64,000 nucleotides of DNA from positions 408,445 through 472,444 of the forward strand of contig CAUYUJ010006369.1 of the NCBI GenBank assembly GCA_963575745.1. The letters are read 5' to 3'. The DNA comes from Prorocentrum cordatum (taxonomy: Eukaryota; Sar; Dinophyceae; Prorocentrales; Prorocentraceae). The translations under genes were made by a program, and so were the position numbers. Below the pieces are notes generated by a model. That model searched no databases, was not told the origin of the DNA, and worked only from the letters and a program-made list of their open reading frames with translations. Shown here one piece after another: positions 40,230 through 50,847 of this stretch (positions within the stretch are counted from its first letter, which is position 1; every line of letters begins with the position of its first letter).

Positions 40230-41700
40230 CGATGACTGCGCCAGTTGATGAGGAGATGCAGCCAGTACCAGACAAGCCGAAGCGATCGGCTCCAGATGTA
40301 GCTTCAAGTTCAGCAGGACCTGCGGCAGGGACAGCGTTGCCACCGGTGGCAGTCGCAGGAGCACCAGAAGCGCCAGATCCAGGAGCATCAGAGAATGCGC
40401 GACTCGATCAGGAAGCACGTCAGCTCGCACAACAATTGCTTGAGAAGTTCGACAGCGTGGAGAGCCCATCGGGCCGGAGGCCTGTTCAGTGGGAGTGGAG
40501 CCGAGGACATGAGGAAAAGGTTGAAAGAGCTCACGGCACCGATCTGGGGAACCAAGCAGCAGCTACGGGGGCGTTTGGCGCATGCAGAGGCGAAGCCCGA
40601 GCTCAAGATGCGATGTGAGAAGTGGTTAGAAGGACGTGCAAGAGAGGCGGCAGAAGCTGGAGGTCAAGGGGTCACCATCGTTCCACGAGCGCCAGCAGAG
40701 CCATCCCGAGAAGAGCGAGAACGCCAGGATATCACGCACTTGCCGTGCCAGCTACGGTGCGTCATTGGCAAAGGGCGCGCCAAGCCCCGCGAGCAGAGGA
40801 CTGAGGAGTCGAAGAGGAAACCAGAGTTCGAGATGGACTTCTGCTACCTACTGCAGGACCCAAGGCGACGACGTGCACCTGGAGATCAGGCATGGGCGAC
40901 TACGTTAGTGCTGGTAGATACGGCAGCACAGAACGTCATGGCGATGGCAGTCCCTTACACGCCATGAGAGACAAATTTCATCTCATCAACCTGTGCATCT
41001 TTGCCAAGCGAATGTCCTACGAGAGTGCGATCCTCAAGATTGGTCCTGAATCAGCTCTTGGAGCCATTGCGGACAAGGTGCGGCAGAAGTGCTTGCTGGG
41101 CGGCGTCAAGATCGAGATCCAGAAGACACCGAGGTTCAGCAGTCAAAGTGTAGGAGCAGTCGGTCGAGCTCAGCAGTCGATCGAGGGTCATATCAGGACG
41201 ATGCGATTGGAGTTGGAATCGAGAATGGGAATGGAGATCAACCCGCCAATTGATGTTTGACCCTAGATGGTGAGGCATGCTGGTTGGGTTCTCGAACGGT
41301 ACCACATGAAGGCGAACCAGAGGAGAGCATTCGAGGACAGTTTCGGGAAGAAGTACCTTGGCGAGGTGCTGACGTTCGGGGAGTCTGCACTGCTCAAGCT
41401 CGCAGTTACGACAACTGGGAAGGTGCGTGCGTGAGCCAGGCAGGGCCGAGCAGATGCAATATTCGTTCGAGGAACCTGGCTGGGACAGACGATTGAGTCA
41501 GATGAGCACCTGTTCGGGGCAGACGAGGGCGCGTTCGTACCAGGACGGAGAAGCGCGCGCCAGCGACGGACCAGGTGAAGGCCGATCTCGCGAAGGGGAT
41601 CAAGGGCACGCCGTGGGGCAGGTACGCTGGGGGAGCTGTGGGAAGACCCAGAAAGGAGCCGAACACCTGCCCAAGTACCATTCACGTTGCCGATAACACC
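40230..41700 (+). pseudogene. copia integrase region (broken)
   Basis: Contains a pre-integrase segment (THLPCQLRCVIGKGRAKP), a core start with FEMDFCYL and LVLVDTA (Asp codon at 40917), and a later core half (40970-41260) with QSVGAVGRAQQSIEGHIRTM. In related elements the last motif carries the catalytic Glu (VERAxQS) where this copy has Gly, and the second Asp position (expected in KxDxE) reads KIGPE. A post-integrase segment (HAGWVLERYHMKAN, KADLAKGIKGTPWGR) follows. The frame changes several times, so integration activity is lost. Confidence 0.8.
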
Positions 41701-41705
41701 ATCAC

Positions 41706-44052
41706 TTGGAGGAGACGCCAGCAGCAGGAGGTCAACCAGGACCAGGACCATCGGCGCAAGGAGATCAGCAAAAGCTGGCAGCTGCAGCGCCGAGCGCGGC
41801 AAGGTCAGAGCTGCCGCAGGGATGCAGCATGGAGCAGTTGAGAACAGACAAGACCACTTCACTGACGTTGCCGAGTGCGAGCAGCATTGCCAAGGGAGAG
41901 GTTGAGAACACAGACATGCAGACGGACGGTGGAGACAAGAGAGCCCGAGTGGAGGAGCTTACGACAGTGGACGAACCAGAGTATGTGGCTGAGTTTGACG
42001 ACCAGGACTTCGAGAACGAGGAGCATGACGAGTACCAGGGAGCCGACCCAGAGGTGGCGAAGGCCATCATCAAGGGTAAGGACAAGGAGATGGATTTCAT
42101 GGAGGAGCTCGACATCTTTGACGCGGTGGAGAGCCTACCAGACGGAGCACACGTACTATCTACGAGATGGGAGAACGCACCACGAGGGCCCGAATAATGG
42201 AGATGCAGATTCGTGGCGCGGGGGTTCAAAGGTGAAGACCCCGACTTGGAAGGTCTGTTTACTGCAGGGGCGACGAGCAGCACAGGGAGGCTCATCGACC
42301 AGCACGCGGTGCAGCATGGATACAACACCTTGGTCTTAGACGCCCAGAACGCTTATTTCCATGCGGAGGAGGGCGAGGAGGTCTACGTGGATCCGCGGGC
42401 AGAGTGGGCCAAGAGATGCCATGCTCGAGGCGGACAGTGCAGGCGACCCGCGGTGGAAGATGAAGAAGCAGCTGTATGGCAAACGCAAGGCTTCCAAGAA
42501 GCTCGGCCAGCACGTGATCGACAAGACGAGCGAGTTGGGCATCGAGTAGTGTCCCGAGCAGCCGATCACCTTCAGGAGGCCCAGTTCAATATTGGTGTTT
42601 CAGGTCCATCAAGACGATATTTACGCGCCAGGGAGTGATACTGAGCTGAAGCGGTTGAAGGAGAACCTGAAGCCAGCTCTCAGGTTCATGGTGGTTGAGT
42701 CAGTTTACTCGTATTTACGAGCTACGCGGACAACAGCCAGCAAGGAAGTGATCCACGTCGCCCCGAGGAAGAAGTACATCGAGGACATCCTGGCCGAGTC
42801 GGGACCCACATATTGCAACCCAGCACCGACCCCGAGAGTACAGGCGAGGCGGACGGAGGAGCTGAAGTTGCCAGTTGTTTGTTCTTCAGATGGCAAGACA
42901 TTCAACAAGTGTGTAGGGATTCTGAAGTACTTTACTGAAGTACCGATCTGATATTCCGTTTACTGTGCGCCAAGGGGCCCAGACATGCAGAGATTGAGGA
43001 GATGCGCGAGGTACCTGAAGGGCACCCGCGACTACGGCATCTGGGTCACCAGGAGCAGCGACAATGACTACTTGGACATGTACTCAGACGCCGACTTGGG
43101 CAGGATATACCCGAGACCGCAAGAACACATCAGGGTGCACATTGAGGTTCGGTGGTACTACGCTGAGAGAGTATACAAAAGGACAGAGTTGCCAGGCAAT
43201 TTCAAGTGGTGAGAGTGAGTACTATGCGGCGGTCACTTCGGTCGCCGAGGCCATTACTATGCAGAGGCTTTGGGAGTTTATAGGGCTTCCAGTCGAGACC
43301 GAGTTGCGATTGGGCTCAACGGCGGCCAAGGGCATTGCACAGCGCGCAGGTTGCGGACCAATGAAGCACATCGAGACCAAGTTGTTGTGGCTTCAGAGCA
43401 AGTGCGAGGAGAAGAGGGTGAGTGCACAAGGAGCCGACTGCGACCAACATCGCGGACGGATACACGAGAGCACTCCAACCTGCCGAGTTCTTGGAGTGGA
43501 GATCGCGACTCAGAATGGGCCTCGAGAATGGCGACGAGCTGCAGACCAGCAAGAACGACGCGATGAGTGGCAGCGGCAAGTGGGCCGCAGTTTCCCATGA
43601 AGGGCCGAGGGGGTTGCTTGCAGCAGCGGTGCTTTTCAGTGAGACGAGGGCCGAGAAACACGAGTTGGTGGCGAGAGATTCCTACGAGCTGGGGTTCGCA
43701 GAAGGCACCGAGCGCGATGGCATGTTATTATTTGGCTCGTTGGGAATGTGGTTCCTTATTCATATTATGGCAATCGGAGCTGCGATTGGTTGTTACGGGT
43801 ATGCTCAAGATCATGAAGGTCAAGAGCGCCGAGAAGGTATCTTTTGAGGCCGTCGGGGGGACCAAGACGAACATCAAGAAGAGGAGGAGCAACAAGCGGG
43901 ACGTGCTGACCCAGAGCCAGACGACGTACGTTTGGCCTCGCCAGCAGCCCCGGTCCCTGCCGACGCCAGCGCAGGCCGAGGGGGCGTGGGCGAGCGACGA
44001 GAAGCTCGACACGAGGAGGAACGCGAGTGAGGATCTCAGAAAGATCCAGTGA
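41706..44052 (+). pseudogene. copia reverse transcriptase, RNase H and C-terminal tail (broken)
   Basis: RT palm motifs are visible: LVLDAQNAYFHAEE (first catalytic Asp) and VHQDD (42604-42618), the YxDD-box variant of this group. A KKQLYGKRKASKK stretch lies between them in another frame. RNase H follows with MYSDADLG, SSGESEYYAAV and STAAKGIAQRAGCGP; the Asp usually preceding STAAK is missing. NIADGYTRAL marks the RNase H end. A hydrophobic segment (GMLLFGSLGMWFLIHIMAIG) and a basic tail end at 44052. At least four frame changes and a stop at about 42549 separate the parts. Confidence 0.88.
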
Positions 44053-44192
44053 AGGCTTGAGCAGGCTGCGCCAGCGTTCCGCCCGACCGCTTTGCTGGCG
44101 AAGACGGCTGGCATCAGGATTTCGCGTGGAAGCGAATCTTGATTTCGAACTGTAGATTGCGGCCCGACACGACCTCCGCACAGCTGCAGCGC

Positions 44193-44205
44193 GCCGAGGG
44201 GGGCG
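44193..44205 (+). other. Polypurine tract
   Basis: GCCGAGGGGGGCG immediately before the 3' LTR, the expected primer for plus-strand DNA. Its position fixes the LTR start at TGTAT. Confidence 0.75.
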
Positions 44206-44372
44206 TGTATGCATTTTACATTATAGGCGGGGTATTGCCAAGGCGTAGGTGGATGCATGATGTGTGTTTGGACAGAGAAGTACCAGGATGGGTTAGAGGC
44301 TGGCCCGCAGCTTTCGGCCCAGGAGCCCGCTGAGAGGAAAAGGCTTTCTTCGGTATCCAACAGATTGCAACA
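44206..44372 (+). repeat. 3' LTR
   Basis: 167 bp, TGTAT to TTGCAACA, parallel to the 5' copy. The size difference lies in the first 25 bp. Confidence 0.9.
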
Positions 44373-44389
44373 ATCTGGGGATTAGATTT

Positions 44390-44514
44390 GGCATCGCTCG
44401 GCCGTTGGCATCTTCTTTCGGCGAGGACCATCGAGGATCAGATTGGATCATATTGCGGAGAAATAGACGCATGACGCTGAACAGTGCATGGGGCATGGGC
44501 GTCCGAGCGATGGC
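44390..44514. mobile_element. Fold-back element, family F2, copy d
   Basis: 125 bp from GGCATCGCTCGGCCGT to GCGTCCGAGCGATGGC. The extended arms TTAGATTTGGC and (complementary) GGCAAGTAGA are clear here. It lies 17 bp after the retrotransposon, so one of the two inserted beside the other. Confidence 0.75.
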
Positions 44515-44714
44515 AAGTAGAGGTCTGACGGAGGCGATGAGACACGCCGAACAGCATTACACTGCACGGCTCTATGGCTTCGTTGAAGTTTCTGTTATTT
44601 TCGGATATCATATGCAGCCTGGCGTGACGTTTAGTTATACGAGTTTTTAGGGGCCGTCCAAAAGCAAAGTGGCACCCTCATAAGCAGTGCTAAACCGATT
44701 GAAGGATATACATA
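44515..44714. other. No gene recognised
   Basis: Short unassigned spacer between the fold-back element and the microsatellites. Confidence 0.35.
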
Positions 44715-44726
44715 CTCATATATATG

Positions 44727-44773
<47 letters not shown>

Positions 44774-44795
44774 GAGGGGGCTGAACCGAACGGTC
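44715..44795. repeat. (AT)n microsatellite with composite-B edge
   Basis: About 25 AT units followed by ATCAGAGTGAGGGGGCTGA, which resembles the edge after the AT run at 3847 (ATCGGAGGTGAGGGGGTGA). Confidence 0.85.
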
Positions 44796-44839
44796 ATTCA
44801 CTGTCCCTGGGTGCGTGGCTGAAGTGGAATTCCGCGATG

Positions 44840-44883
44840 CGGATTGTTGTTGTTGTTGTCGTTGTCGTTGTCGGTGTTGTTGC

Positions 44884-44919
<36 letters not shown>

Positions 44920-44932
44920 CGTTGTCTTTGTT

Positions 44933-44969
<37 letters not shown>

Positions 44970-45165
44970 TTGGTGTTGGTGTTGTAGTTGTTGTTGTTGT
45001 TGTTGTTGTGGTTGTGGTTGTGGTTGTGGCTGTGGTTGTGGTTGTGGTTGTGGTTGTGGTTGTGGTTGTTGTTGTTGTTGTTGTTGCTGTTTCTGTTGCT
45101 GTTGCTGTTGCTGTTGTTGCTGCTGTTGCTGTTGTTGCTGCTGTTGCTGTTGTTATTGTTGGTCG
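44840..45165. repeat. (GTT)n/(GTTGTC)n tract
   Basis: Trinucleotide repeat with GTC, GTG and GCT variant blocks. It passes from GTT through GTTGTG to GTTGCT units. Poly-Val, poly-Cys and poly-Thr frames are artefacts. Confidence 0.95.
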
Positions 45166-45169
45166 TCGT

Positions 45170-45455
45170 CCCACCCGCGCCCCGCCCCGCGATTCACCCG
45201 CGACCCACCCGCGACCCACCCGCGACCCACCCGCGACCCATCCCGCGACCCACCCGCGACCCACCCGCGACCCACCCGCGACCCACCCGCGACCCACCCC
45301 GGCGACCCACCCGCGACCCACCGGCGACCCACCCGCGACCCACCCGCGACCCACCCCGCGACCCACCCGCGACCCACCGCGACCCACCCACCCCCACCCG
45401 TGACCCACCGCGACCCACCCGCGACCCAACCCGCGACCCACCCTTCGACCCATCC
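45170..45455 (+). repeat. CCACCCGCGAC 10-11 bp satellite
   Basis: About 25 copies of CCACCCGCGACC with occasional one-base changes in unit length. Confidence 0.95.
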
Positions 45456-45965
45456 AAAATTTTCGGCGCATGCGGCGGGTTTCTGTTGCGTTCGTTCCAG
45501 GTTGAAAACCTGCGACCCATCCGCGACCCAAACCGCGCCCGCGACACACCGGGGACACACCCCGACCCACCTGCGACCCACCCCGCGACCCACCCAAATT
45601 TTCGGCGCATGCGGCGGGTTTTTTTTGCATTCGTTCCAGGTGGAGAACCGGCGACCCACCTGCGACCCCAAAACCGCGTTCAGTGTATAAATCAAAAGTT
45701 TTGGCGCTTGCGGCGGGCTGTTTTTGAATTCCAGGTGGAGGTGAAGAGCCCGCGACCCACCCGCGACCCAAACTACGTTCACCGAACAAGCCAGAATTTC
45801 GGCGCCTGCGGCGGGTTTCTTTTGCATTCGTTCCAGGTGGAGAACCTGCGACCCAAAGTGCGTTCAGTGTACAAATCAAAATTTTCGGCGCATGCGGCGG
45901 GCTGTTTTGAATTCCTTACAGGTGAAGGCGGAGAACCCGCGACCCACCCGCGACCCAAGCTACGT
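45456..45965 (+). repeat. About 120-bp higher-order repeat with GGCGCATGCGGCGGG
   Basis: Five units each contain a TTTTCGGCGCATGCGGCGGG block and a CGACCCACC block. Two alternating forms are seen: one with TTGCATTCGTTCCAGGTGGA and one with TGTTTTTGAATTCCAGGTGG. It grows out of the preceding 10-bp satellite. Confidence 0.85.
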
Positions 45966-45999
45966 TCACTGAACAATGAAAGTTCCAGAGGCGACTCTG

Positions 46000-46230
46000 C
46001 TAATATATATATATATATATATGTGTATACACATATGTGGATACACATGTATGTATGTATGTATGTATGTATGTATGTATGTATGTATGTATGTATGAAT
46101 GAATGAATGAATGAATGAATGAATGAATGAATATATACACATATATGTATACACATGGATGTATGTATGTATGTATGTATGTAGGTAGGTAGGTAGGTAG
46201 GTTGGTTGGTTGGTTGGTTGGTTGGTATGC

Positions 46231-46265
<35 letters not shown>
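46000..46265. repeat. Chain of tetranucleotide microsatellites
   Basis: (AT)n, (GTAT)n, (GAAT)n, (GTAT)n, (GTAG)n, (GTTG)n and (AT)n follow each other, each differing from the previous one by single-base changes. Confidence 0.95.
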
Positions 46266-46269
<4 letters not shown>

Positions 46270-46520
46270 AAGGACTTGGACGATTTGGGCTTCTGACGGC
46301 CCTCTGGGGGAGGCTGTTAGAGGCCTCTTGGGGCATCTTGAAAGCATCTTCAGCGGTGTGGAGGCCATCTTGGGGGGCTTGGAACGATGTTTCGGCGAAT
46401 CGGGGCCCTCCTCTTAGACCGTCTGGGGGGCCTCTTCGGAGGCCTCAGGGGCTGTCTTGGCGATCCAAAGGGAGCACGGGGAGGGCCAGACACCCCCAGA
46501 TGAGTTCGGCGGGGGGTCGT
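46270..46520. repeat. CTTGGGGxxCTC short-period repeat
   Basis: Units around CATCTTGGGGGGCTTGGA and CGGAGGCCTC, as in 29111-29370 and 61005-61640. Confidence 0.55.
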
Positions 46521-46646
46521 ACCGGGGCCCCAGGGGGGGTCAACTTGCCGGTTTGGGGTCCCGGGGGGAGGGATTATGGGGGGGGAATAGCTTCACACGC
46601 TTAGAGACCCACAAGGGGTCCGCGGATGTTCAACCCAAGATAAGTA

Positions 46647-46693
46647 CGGTGCATAGTTTTTTTCACCCCTCAGAGCCGAAGAACTATGCACCG
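46647..46693. repeat. Short hairpin with F3-like arms
   Basis: Perfect 12-bp arms CGGTGCATAGTT and AACTATGCACCG separated by 23 bp. The arm sequence shares AACTATGCAC with the F3 terminus. Confidence 0.65.
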
Positions 46694-46747
46694 CACTGCG
46701 TTGGAGCGGGGCCTGAAGAGATTCCTAACATGGTATGGTGCATGGTC

Positions 46748-46883
46748 TTGTCTTCTGAGAAGTTTTCTGAGCCTTCCCCGAAGGCACAGAAAATCCCTCG
46801 GAAGGCCGGAGGGTTTCTGAGAAGCCCCGCCGCCTTCTGAGAAGGCCTCCTCTTTCTCACTTTCCCCCCTCACTCGCCGCCGA
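46748..46883. mobile_element. Fold-back element, family F1, copy e (left end missing)
   Basis: Contains the interior (CTTCTGAGAAG, CCTTCCCCGAAGG, GCCTTCTGAGAAGGCC) and the right end TTTCTCACTTTCCCCCC followed by TCACTCGCCGCCGA. The left terminus is absent. Confidence 0.65.
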
Positions 46884-46929
46884 TCTTTCGCCGAAATTCC
46901 GAAGCCCCTGGGGCCCCTTGGGCCTCGTG

Positions 46930-47600
46930 AGGTGTGCTCTGAAACCCGGCTGATTCATCTGGTGCTTAAGTCACCCAGTCCGACTCAATTCGTCGAACTC
47001 ATCCGATGCCTAACTCAACCGCGCCTAATTCATCGAAGTCATCCAGTCCAACTCATCCGATGCTTATCTCATCCAGACTAATTAATCGGGTGGCTAATTC
47101 ATCAGAATGGCTAATGACCGATCGGTCAAACTCATCTGGCGACTAATTGATCCGGTCTTTACCTCATCCCGTGTGTATCTTATTTTGTGCCTAACTCATC
47201 CAGTGCAGAATTCGTCCAGTCCGTAATTCATCCGGTAAGTAAATTCATCCCGCCTTGACTCATCCGGTGCTCGACTCATTTGGTGACATTTTCATCCAGT
47301 GACTATCTCATCCGTTGCCTTAACTCACCCTGTGCCCTAACTCATCCAGTGCCGAATTCATCCGGTTCGAAACTCATCCGGTGCCCTCTCAATTAATCCG
47401 GCATTAGCTCATCCGTTGTTCGACTCATCCAGTGACTATTTCATCCAGTGACTAACTCATTCGGTGCCGAATTCTCCCTGCGCCTTCTGCAACCCGCGCA
47501 CGCCGATCTCATCCAATGCCGAACTCACCCAGTGAGTAATTCACCCAGTGCCGAACTCACCCGGTGCGGGTCTCACCCAGTGCCAGAATCACCACGCGCA
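46930..47600 (+). repeat. TCATCCGGTGCC minisatellite, block 1
   Basis: About 40 degenerate units of 14-17 bases around TCATCCGGTGCCTAAC. The same unit fills 49431-49779 and 51138-52440. Confidence 0.9.
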
Positions 47601-49430
47601 AATTCGTCCGTTATTTCCCCTCCTCGTACGTGTCTTCGGGCTTTCCCACCTCCTCCCTACTCCTTCCCCAACGTCCTCTTTATCTTCGGCCTTTGGTTCC
47701 TTCACCGTCTTATCATCTTCGTCGTCCTCTTGTCGGAAATCACCAAACCACCAAAAAAAAGCCGGGCGTGGTCTTACAAGTCATCCTCATCCACGTTGTC
47801 GGAAAAACGAAAGCAAGGAAGGCCAAACCGAGACTTTCCAAAACGAGCCGAAAGCACATAAGGACACCAGTGACAGCTCCATGACGACCCGCAAATTTGC
47901 ATGACTACAAAACATTTGTAGTTAAGCGAATGTTCAAAGGCGTCGCCTCACACCGTTTAAGAGGAAAGCTGAGGGAACACGCATCGGACAGCATTCACAC
48001 GCACTTGCAGTACCATCAAGACTAGACAAACGCATTGTCTGCTCAACCCCGACGGCATCCAACCGCTCACAAAAATACACACTGAGCAAATCGCAACGCC
48101 GAGCGCAAAGGAAACACGACCACGATCGCTCTGGTCTCGAGCCGACAAAGAGGGGGAGAAAGAGATGGAGAAGAGGAGAAATTGTGCTTAGGAGGACGAG
48201 GAGCAGCACAGATGATGAGGACGAGGAGGAGGAGAGGGATGAGGACGGAGCAGGGGAAGAGGAGCGAAAGATGACGACGACGACGACGACGACGTCGTCG
48301 GCACGGGTGCGCCGCCTCTTCCAGCGCGCCCACGAGCGACAGGGCGAGAGCCCCTTCTCAAACGATCCCGCGGGCGACGAGGCTGCAGCTCGCCAGGCAG
48401 GTGTCGAGAATCAGCATCCACAGACATGAACGTTCGGACGCCCGCTCGATCTCTCGGGTCGGCATGTGGCCCCGATCCAGGCGTTGCCCTTGGCGGGCGC
48501 AGGCCTGGCCTTGGAGCGATCCAGCGCCGACTCCAGACATCCGCGCAGGCCTCCGCAGGTTTCTGAATATGTACACGCCGGTCGTTGAAAGTAGGTATTC
48601 TTGGATTCCGAGATCACAATCTATTTCAAGCGCCTTCCTACTTCAAGAATCGACACGCTTTTGCTGTGTTTTGTTATTCCCTGGGGGGGCCTGGACACAA
48701 TCAAGTTAATCCGCCTTCCTACTTCATGTTTTTAGACCGACGTGTAATTGTTTCTTGTTCTGGGTGACAAGCCTTCCAGGCGCCCCACAAGCGAAGAGGC
48801 GGCGTCCGCCAAGCAAGCGGCAATAACCAGCACGCATGCACATACACTTTCTGAGGCCCTGTCATTGCTATTGTTATTCTCGTCGAAGAGGCGCGCAGGT
48901 CCGCCCCCGACAGTTTGAAGACGACCTCGCAATTTCTTTGACTACGCAGCGCTTTGCGGACAACCAACTTTCCAATGGCTTCGCCTTCCTCAATCGACCG
49001 TCGCATCCTCCGCCTACTCCTCGTCCGACTCGTCCCCACTGTCGCACTCCTCCTCCTCCGCCTCACTCCGCCTACTGCTCCCCCCCTCCTCATCCGCGTC
49101 GTCTACGTCCCCCTCCTCCTCTGCGCCCCTGTTATTGTTGTTTCTGTTGAAGACCCAGGAAGACCGTAGACGCGAAAGACCGCCCCCTGCAACTCGAAGA
49201 CGACCTCGCAATTTGCCTGAGTACTGAGATTTTTGCGCACTACCAATTTTTCAATGGCCTGGCCTTCCCCAGTCGAACACGAACGCAGAGCCAAGACGGA
49301 GGAAATGTCGCAAGAAGCTCGCAAGTCCAGCCATGCCAGCCCCAAGATAACGTGGAAATTTGCTCGACTACAAACCGTTTTTTGTCAAGCAAGTTGACAT
49401 CCGACAACACCGTTGTGGACTCACTCGGTC
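47601..49430. repeat. Degenerate ~0.3-0.5 kb repeats with no confident gene
   Basis: GAAGACGACCTCGCAATTT occurs at about 48914 and 49196. Weaker relatives (GACGACCCGCAAATTTGC, GTGGAAATTTGCTCGACTAC) lie near 47883 and 49350. TTCCAGGCGCCCCACAAGCG at about 48776 resembles 48319. On the minus strand two copies read as similar peptides (KLVVRKNLSTQANCEVVFEL and KLVVRKALRSQRNCEVVFKL), but both run into frame breaks. Acidic low-complexity frames lie between. This may be a decayed multi-repeat gene or simply DNA repeats. Confidence 0.45.
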
Positions 49431-49778
49431 CTGCAGAATTCACCCCGTGCCTCACCCCCACGGAGCCTCTCACTGAATCCCCGAACTCACCCCGGTGCCG
49501 AACGCGGTGCCTACCCACCTGGATCCCGTAATTCACCGAAAACCTCAACTCACCCGTTATGGGTAAATCACACCTACAGCCCTTGCCCCGTGCCTCTAAT
49601 TCATCCGGTACACAGATCACCGAGGAAACGTAATTCAAACGGCACGCCTAATGCACACGGTGCCTAAATCTTTTGGTGCGTTTTTCTTCAGGCGCCATAT
49701 TTCTGCGGTTCCAAACTCCTCAATTGCCAAATTCACTTGGTGCCCATCATCCTCTGCTAAACACGTATGGTGCCAAAC
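49431..49778 (+). repeat. TCATCCGGTGCC minisatellite, block 2
   Basis: Degenerate units (for example TAATTCACCGAAAACCTCAA and GGTGCCAAACTC) run right up to the relic spliced leader. Confidence 0.75.
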
Positions 49779-49800
49779 TCCGTAGCCATTTTGGCGCAAG
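49779..49800 (+). other. Relic dinoflagellate spliced leader
   Basis: CCGTAGCCATTTTGGCGCAA plus a final G matches the dinoflagellate leader at 20 of 21 bases (one T-to-G change), and the preceding T fits its degenerate first base. It lies exactly where the minisatellite stops and 63 bp upstream of the ATG, marking the 5' end of a reverse-transcribed, trans-spliced mRNA. Confidence 0.92.
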
Positions 49801-49863
49801 CGCGGGCCCGACGGGCGTCTCCTCGGCCGCCGCGCGGCCCCGGGGCGTGGGCGAAGTCTTGCC

Positions 49864-50847
49864 ATGGGGAGCCCGGCGAATGGCGAGGCGGTCCCCGGCG
49901 ACGATGCGGGGATGGACGCTTCGGGATTCGAGGAAGCTGGGTGGTCCAACCAGGAGATGTTTAACTTCGACACGCGCGCGATGGGCGCCGCCACGGCTGC
50001 CTACCAGGCGGAGATGGCGTCCAAGCATTGCGTGGCGCTGGCGGTGTGGGTGCAGCACCTCTGGGGGCAGGTCCACCTCCTGCAGGGCAAGGTGACCGAG
50101 CTGGAGGACTGGAAGAGCAGGGCGCTGGACGAGGTGCGCCGGCTGCGGGACGACCAGAAGGAGCTCAAGCTGAGGGTCACCGATGCCGCAGAGGAGGGCG
50201 GCGGGCTACCGATGAGGGTAAATACGGTGCCGGCCAAAGGCATCCCGAACCCGGGGCCGCCTCCAGGCTTGAGCACCCCGCCTGGATTGCGGGAGGAGGC
50301 CGTCGACAGCGGTGTTTTCGGCAATCCAGGCGAGCCCACCAGCGGCTACACCAGCAGCTCCGTGACCACGGAGGCCGACGGCCAGGTAGAGGGCATCCAG
50401 GTGACGGAGGGCGAGGTGGAGGGCAGGCCGTGCGAAATTGCGGAGTGGCGCATCGGCCACCTCTCCTCGAAGCTGAAGGGCTGCATGGGCAAGGCCCTCG
50501 TGTCGCCGCCTTTCACGGCCGCTGGGCACGAGGACGTGCGGCTGATGGTGTTCCCCGAGGGCAGGGATGCGGCCAAGGGGCCCCGGAGCAGGCGGCAGAA
50601 GGAGCTGTACGCAAGGAGAGTCTCGGAGGGGCCCCTGGACGGCTGCCTGAAGATGAAGTTCGTGCCGGAAGAGGGCAGCCTGGTGCTTGAGTACTACCTT
50701 AGCGTGGGCAGCGAGAGGCGCGGCCCGTTCAAGCACGACTTCGGGGAGAAGAACATCAACGGCTGCTACGACTTTGGTGTGGACTGGCTGAAGCAGCTGA
50801 ACCAGGACCAAAGCTTGACCCTGCGGGCGCAGATACTGAAGGCCTGA
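49864..50847 (+). CDS. Intact intronless retrogene: coiled-coil protein with MATH/TRAF-like C-terminus
   Basis: 327 residues with no stop or frameshift and strong G/C third-position bias. The ATG is the first one downstream of the relic leader, in context GCCATGG. Residues 1-55 are acidic and low-complexity. Residues 60-108 form a likely coiled coil (HLLQGKVTELEDWKSRALDE within it). Residues 112-185 are a Gly/Pro/Ser linker. Residues 188-327 form a compact domain with EWRIGHL, VSPPF, MVFPEG, LEYYLSVG and GPFKHDF, a layout reminiscent of MATH/TRAF beta-sandwich domains, which bind partner proteins; this family call is inference. There are no introns, a leader relic before it and an A-rich tract after it. 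The mRNA copy therefore re-integrated into the minisatellite and kept its frame, so it may be expressed and under selection. Substrate and cellular location unknown. Confidence 0.85.
   Translation: MGSPANGEAVPGDDAGMDASGFEEAGWSNQEMFNFDTRAMGAATAAYQAEMASKHCVALAVWVQHLWGQVHLLQGKVTELEDWKSRALDEVRRLRDDQKELKLRVTDAAEEGGGLPMRVNTVPAKGIPNPGPPPGLSTPPGLREEAVDSGVFGNPGEPTSGYTSSSVTTEADGQVEGIQVTEGEVEGRPCEIAEWRIGHLSSKLKGCMGKALVSPPFTAAGHEDVRLMVFPEGRDAAKGPRSRRQKELYARRVSEGPLDGCLKMKFVPEEGSLVLEYYLSVGSERRGPFKHDFGEKNINGCYDFGVDWLKQLNQDQSLTLRAQILKA

Larger units (their letters stand above)
38199..44372 (+). mobile_element. Degenerate Ty1/copia LTR retrotransposon
   Basis: 6.17 kb with all structural parts visible: 5' LTR, tRNA primer-binding site, gag with two zinc knuckles, protease, integrase, reverse transcriptase and RNase H in copia order (integrase before RT), a C-terminal hydrophobic tail, polypurine tract and 3' LTR. 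The polyprotein is broken by many stops and frame changes and several catalytic residues are lost, so it cannot be autonomous. By eye the two LTRs differ at about 14 of 150 aligned positions, suggesting an old insertion. No target duplication is visible (TAAAA before, ATCTG after). The neighbouring F2 element starts 17 bp after its end. Confidence 0.92.

Noticed and set aside
38191-44377. Target-site duplication for the copia element
   Set aside because: The five bases before (TAAAA) and after (ATCTG) the LTRs do not match, and shifting the borders by a few bases does not help.
44687-45880. Frames of 240-370 residues with poly-Val, poly-Cys and poly-Thr
   Set aside because: Produced by (GTT)n and CCACCCGCGAC repeats.
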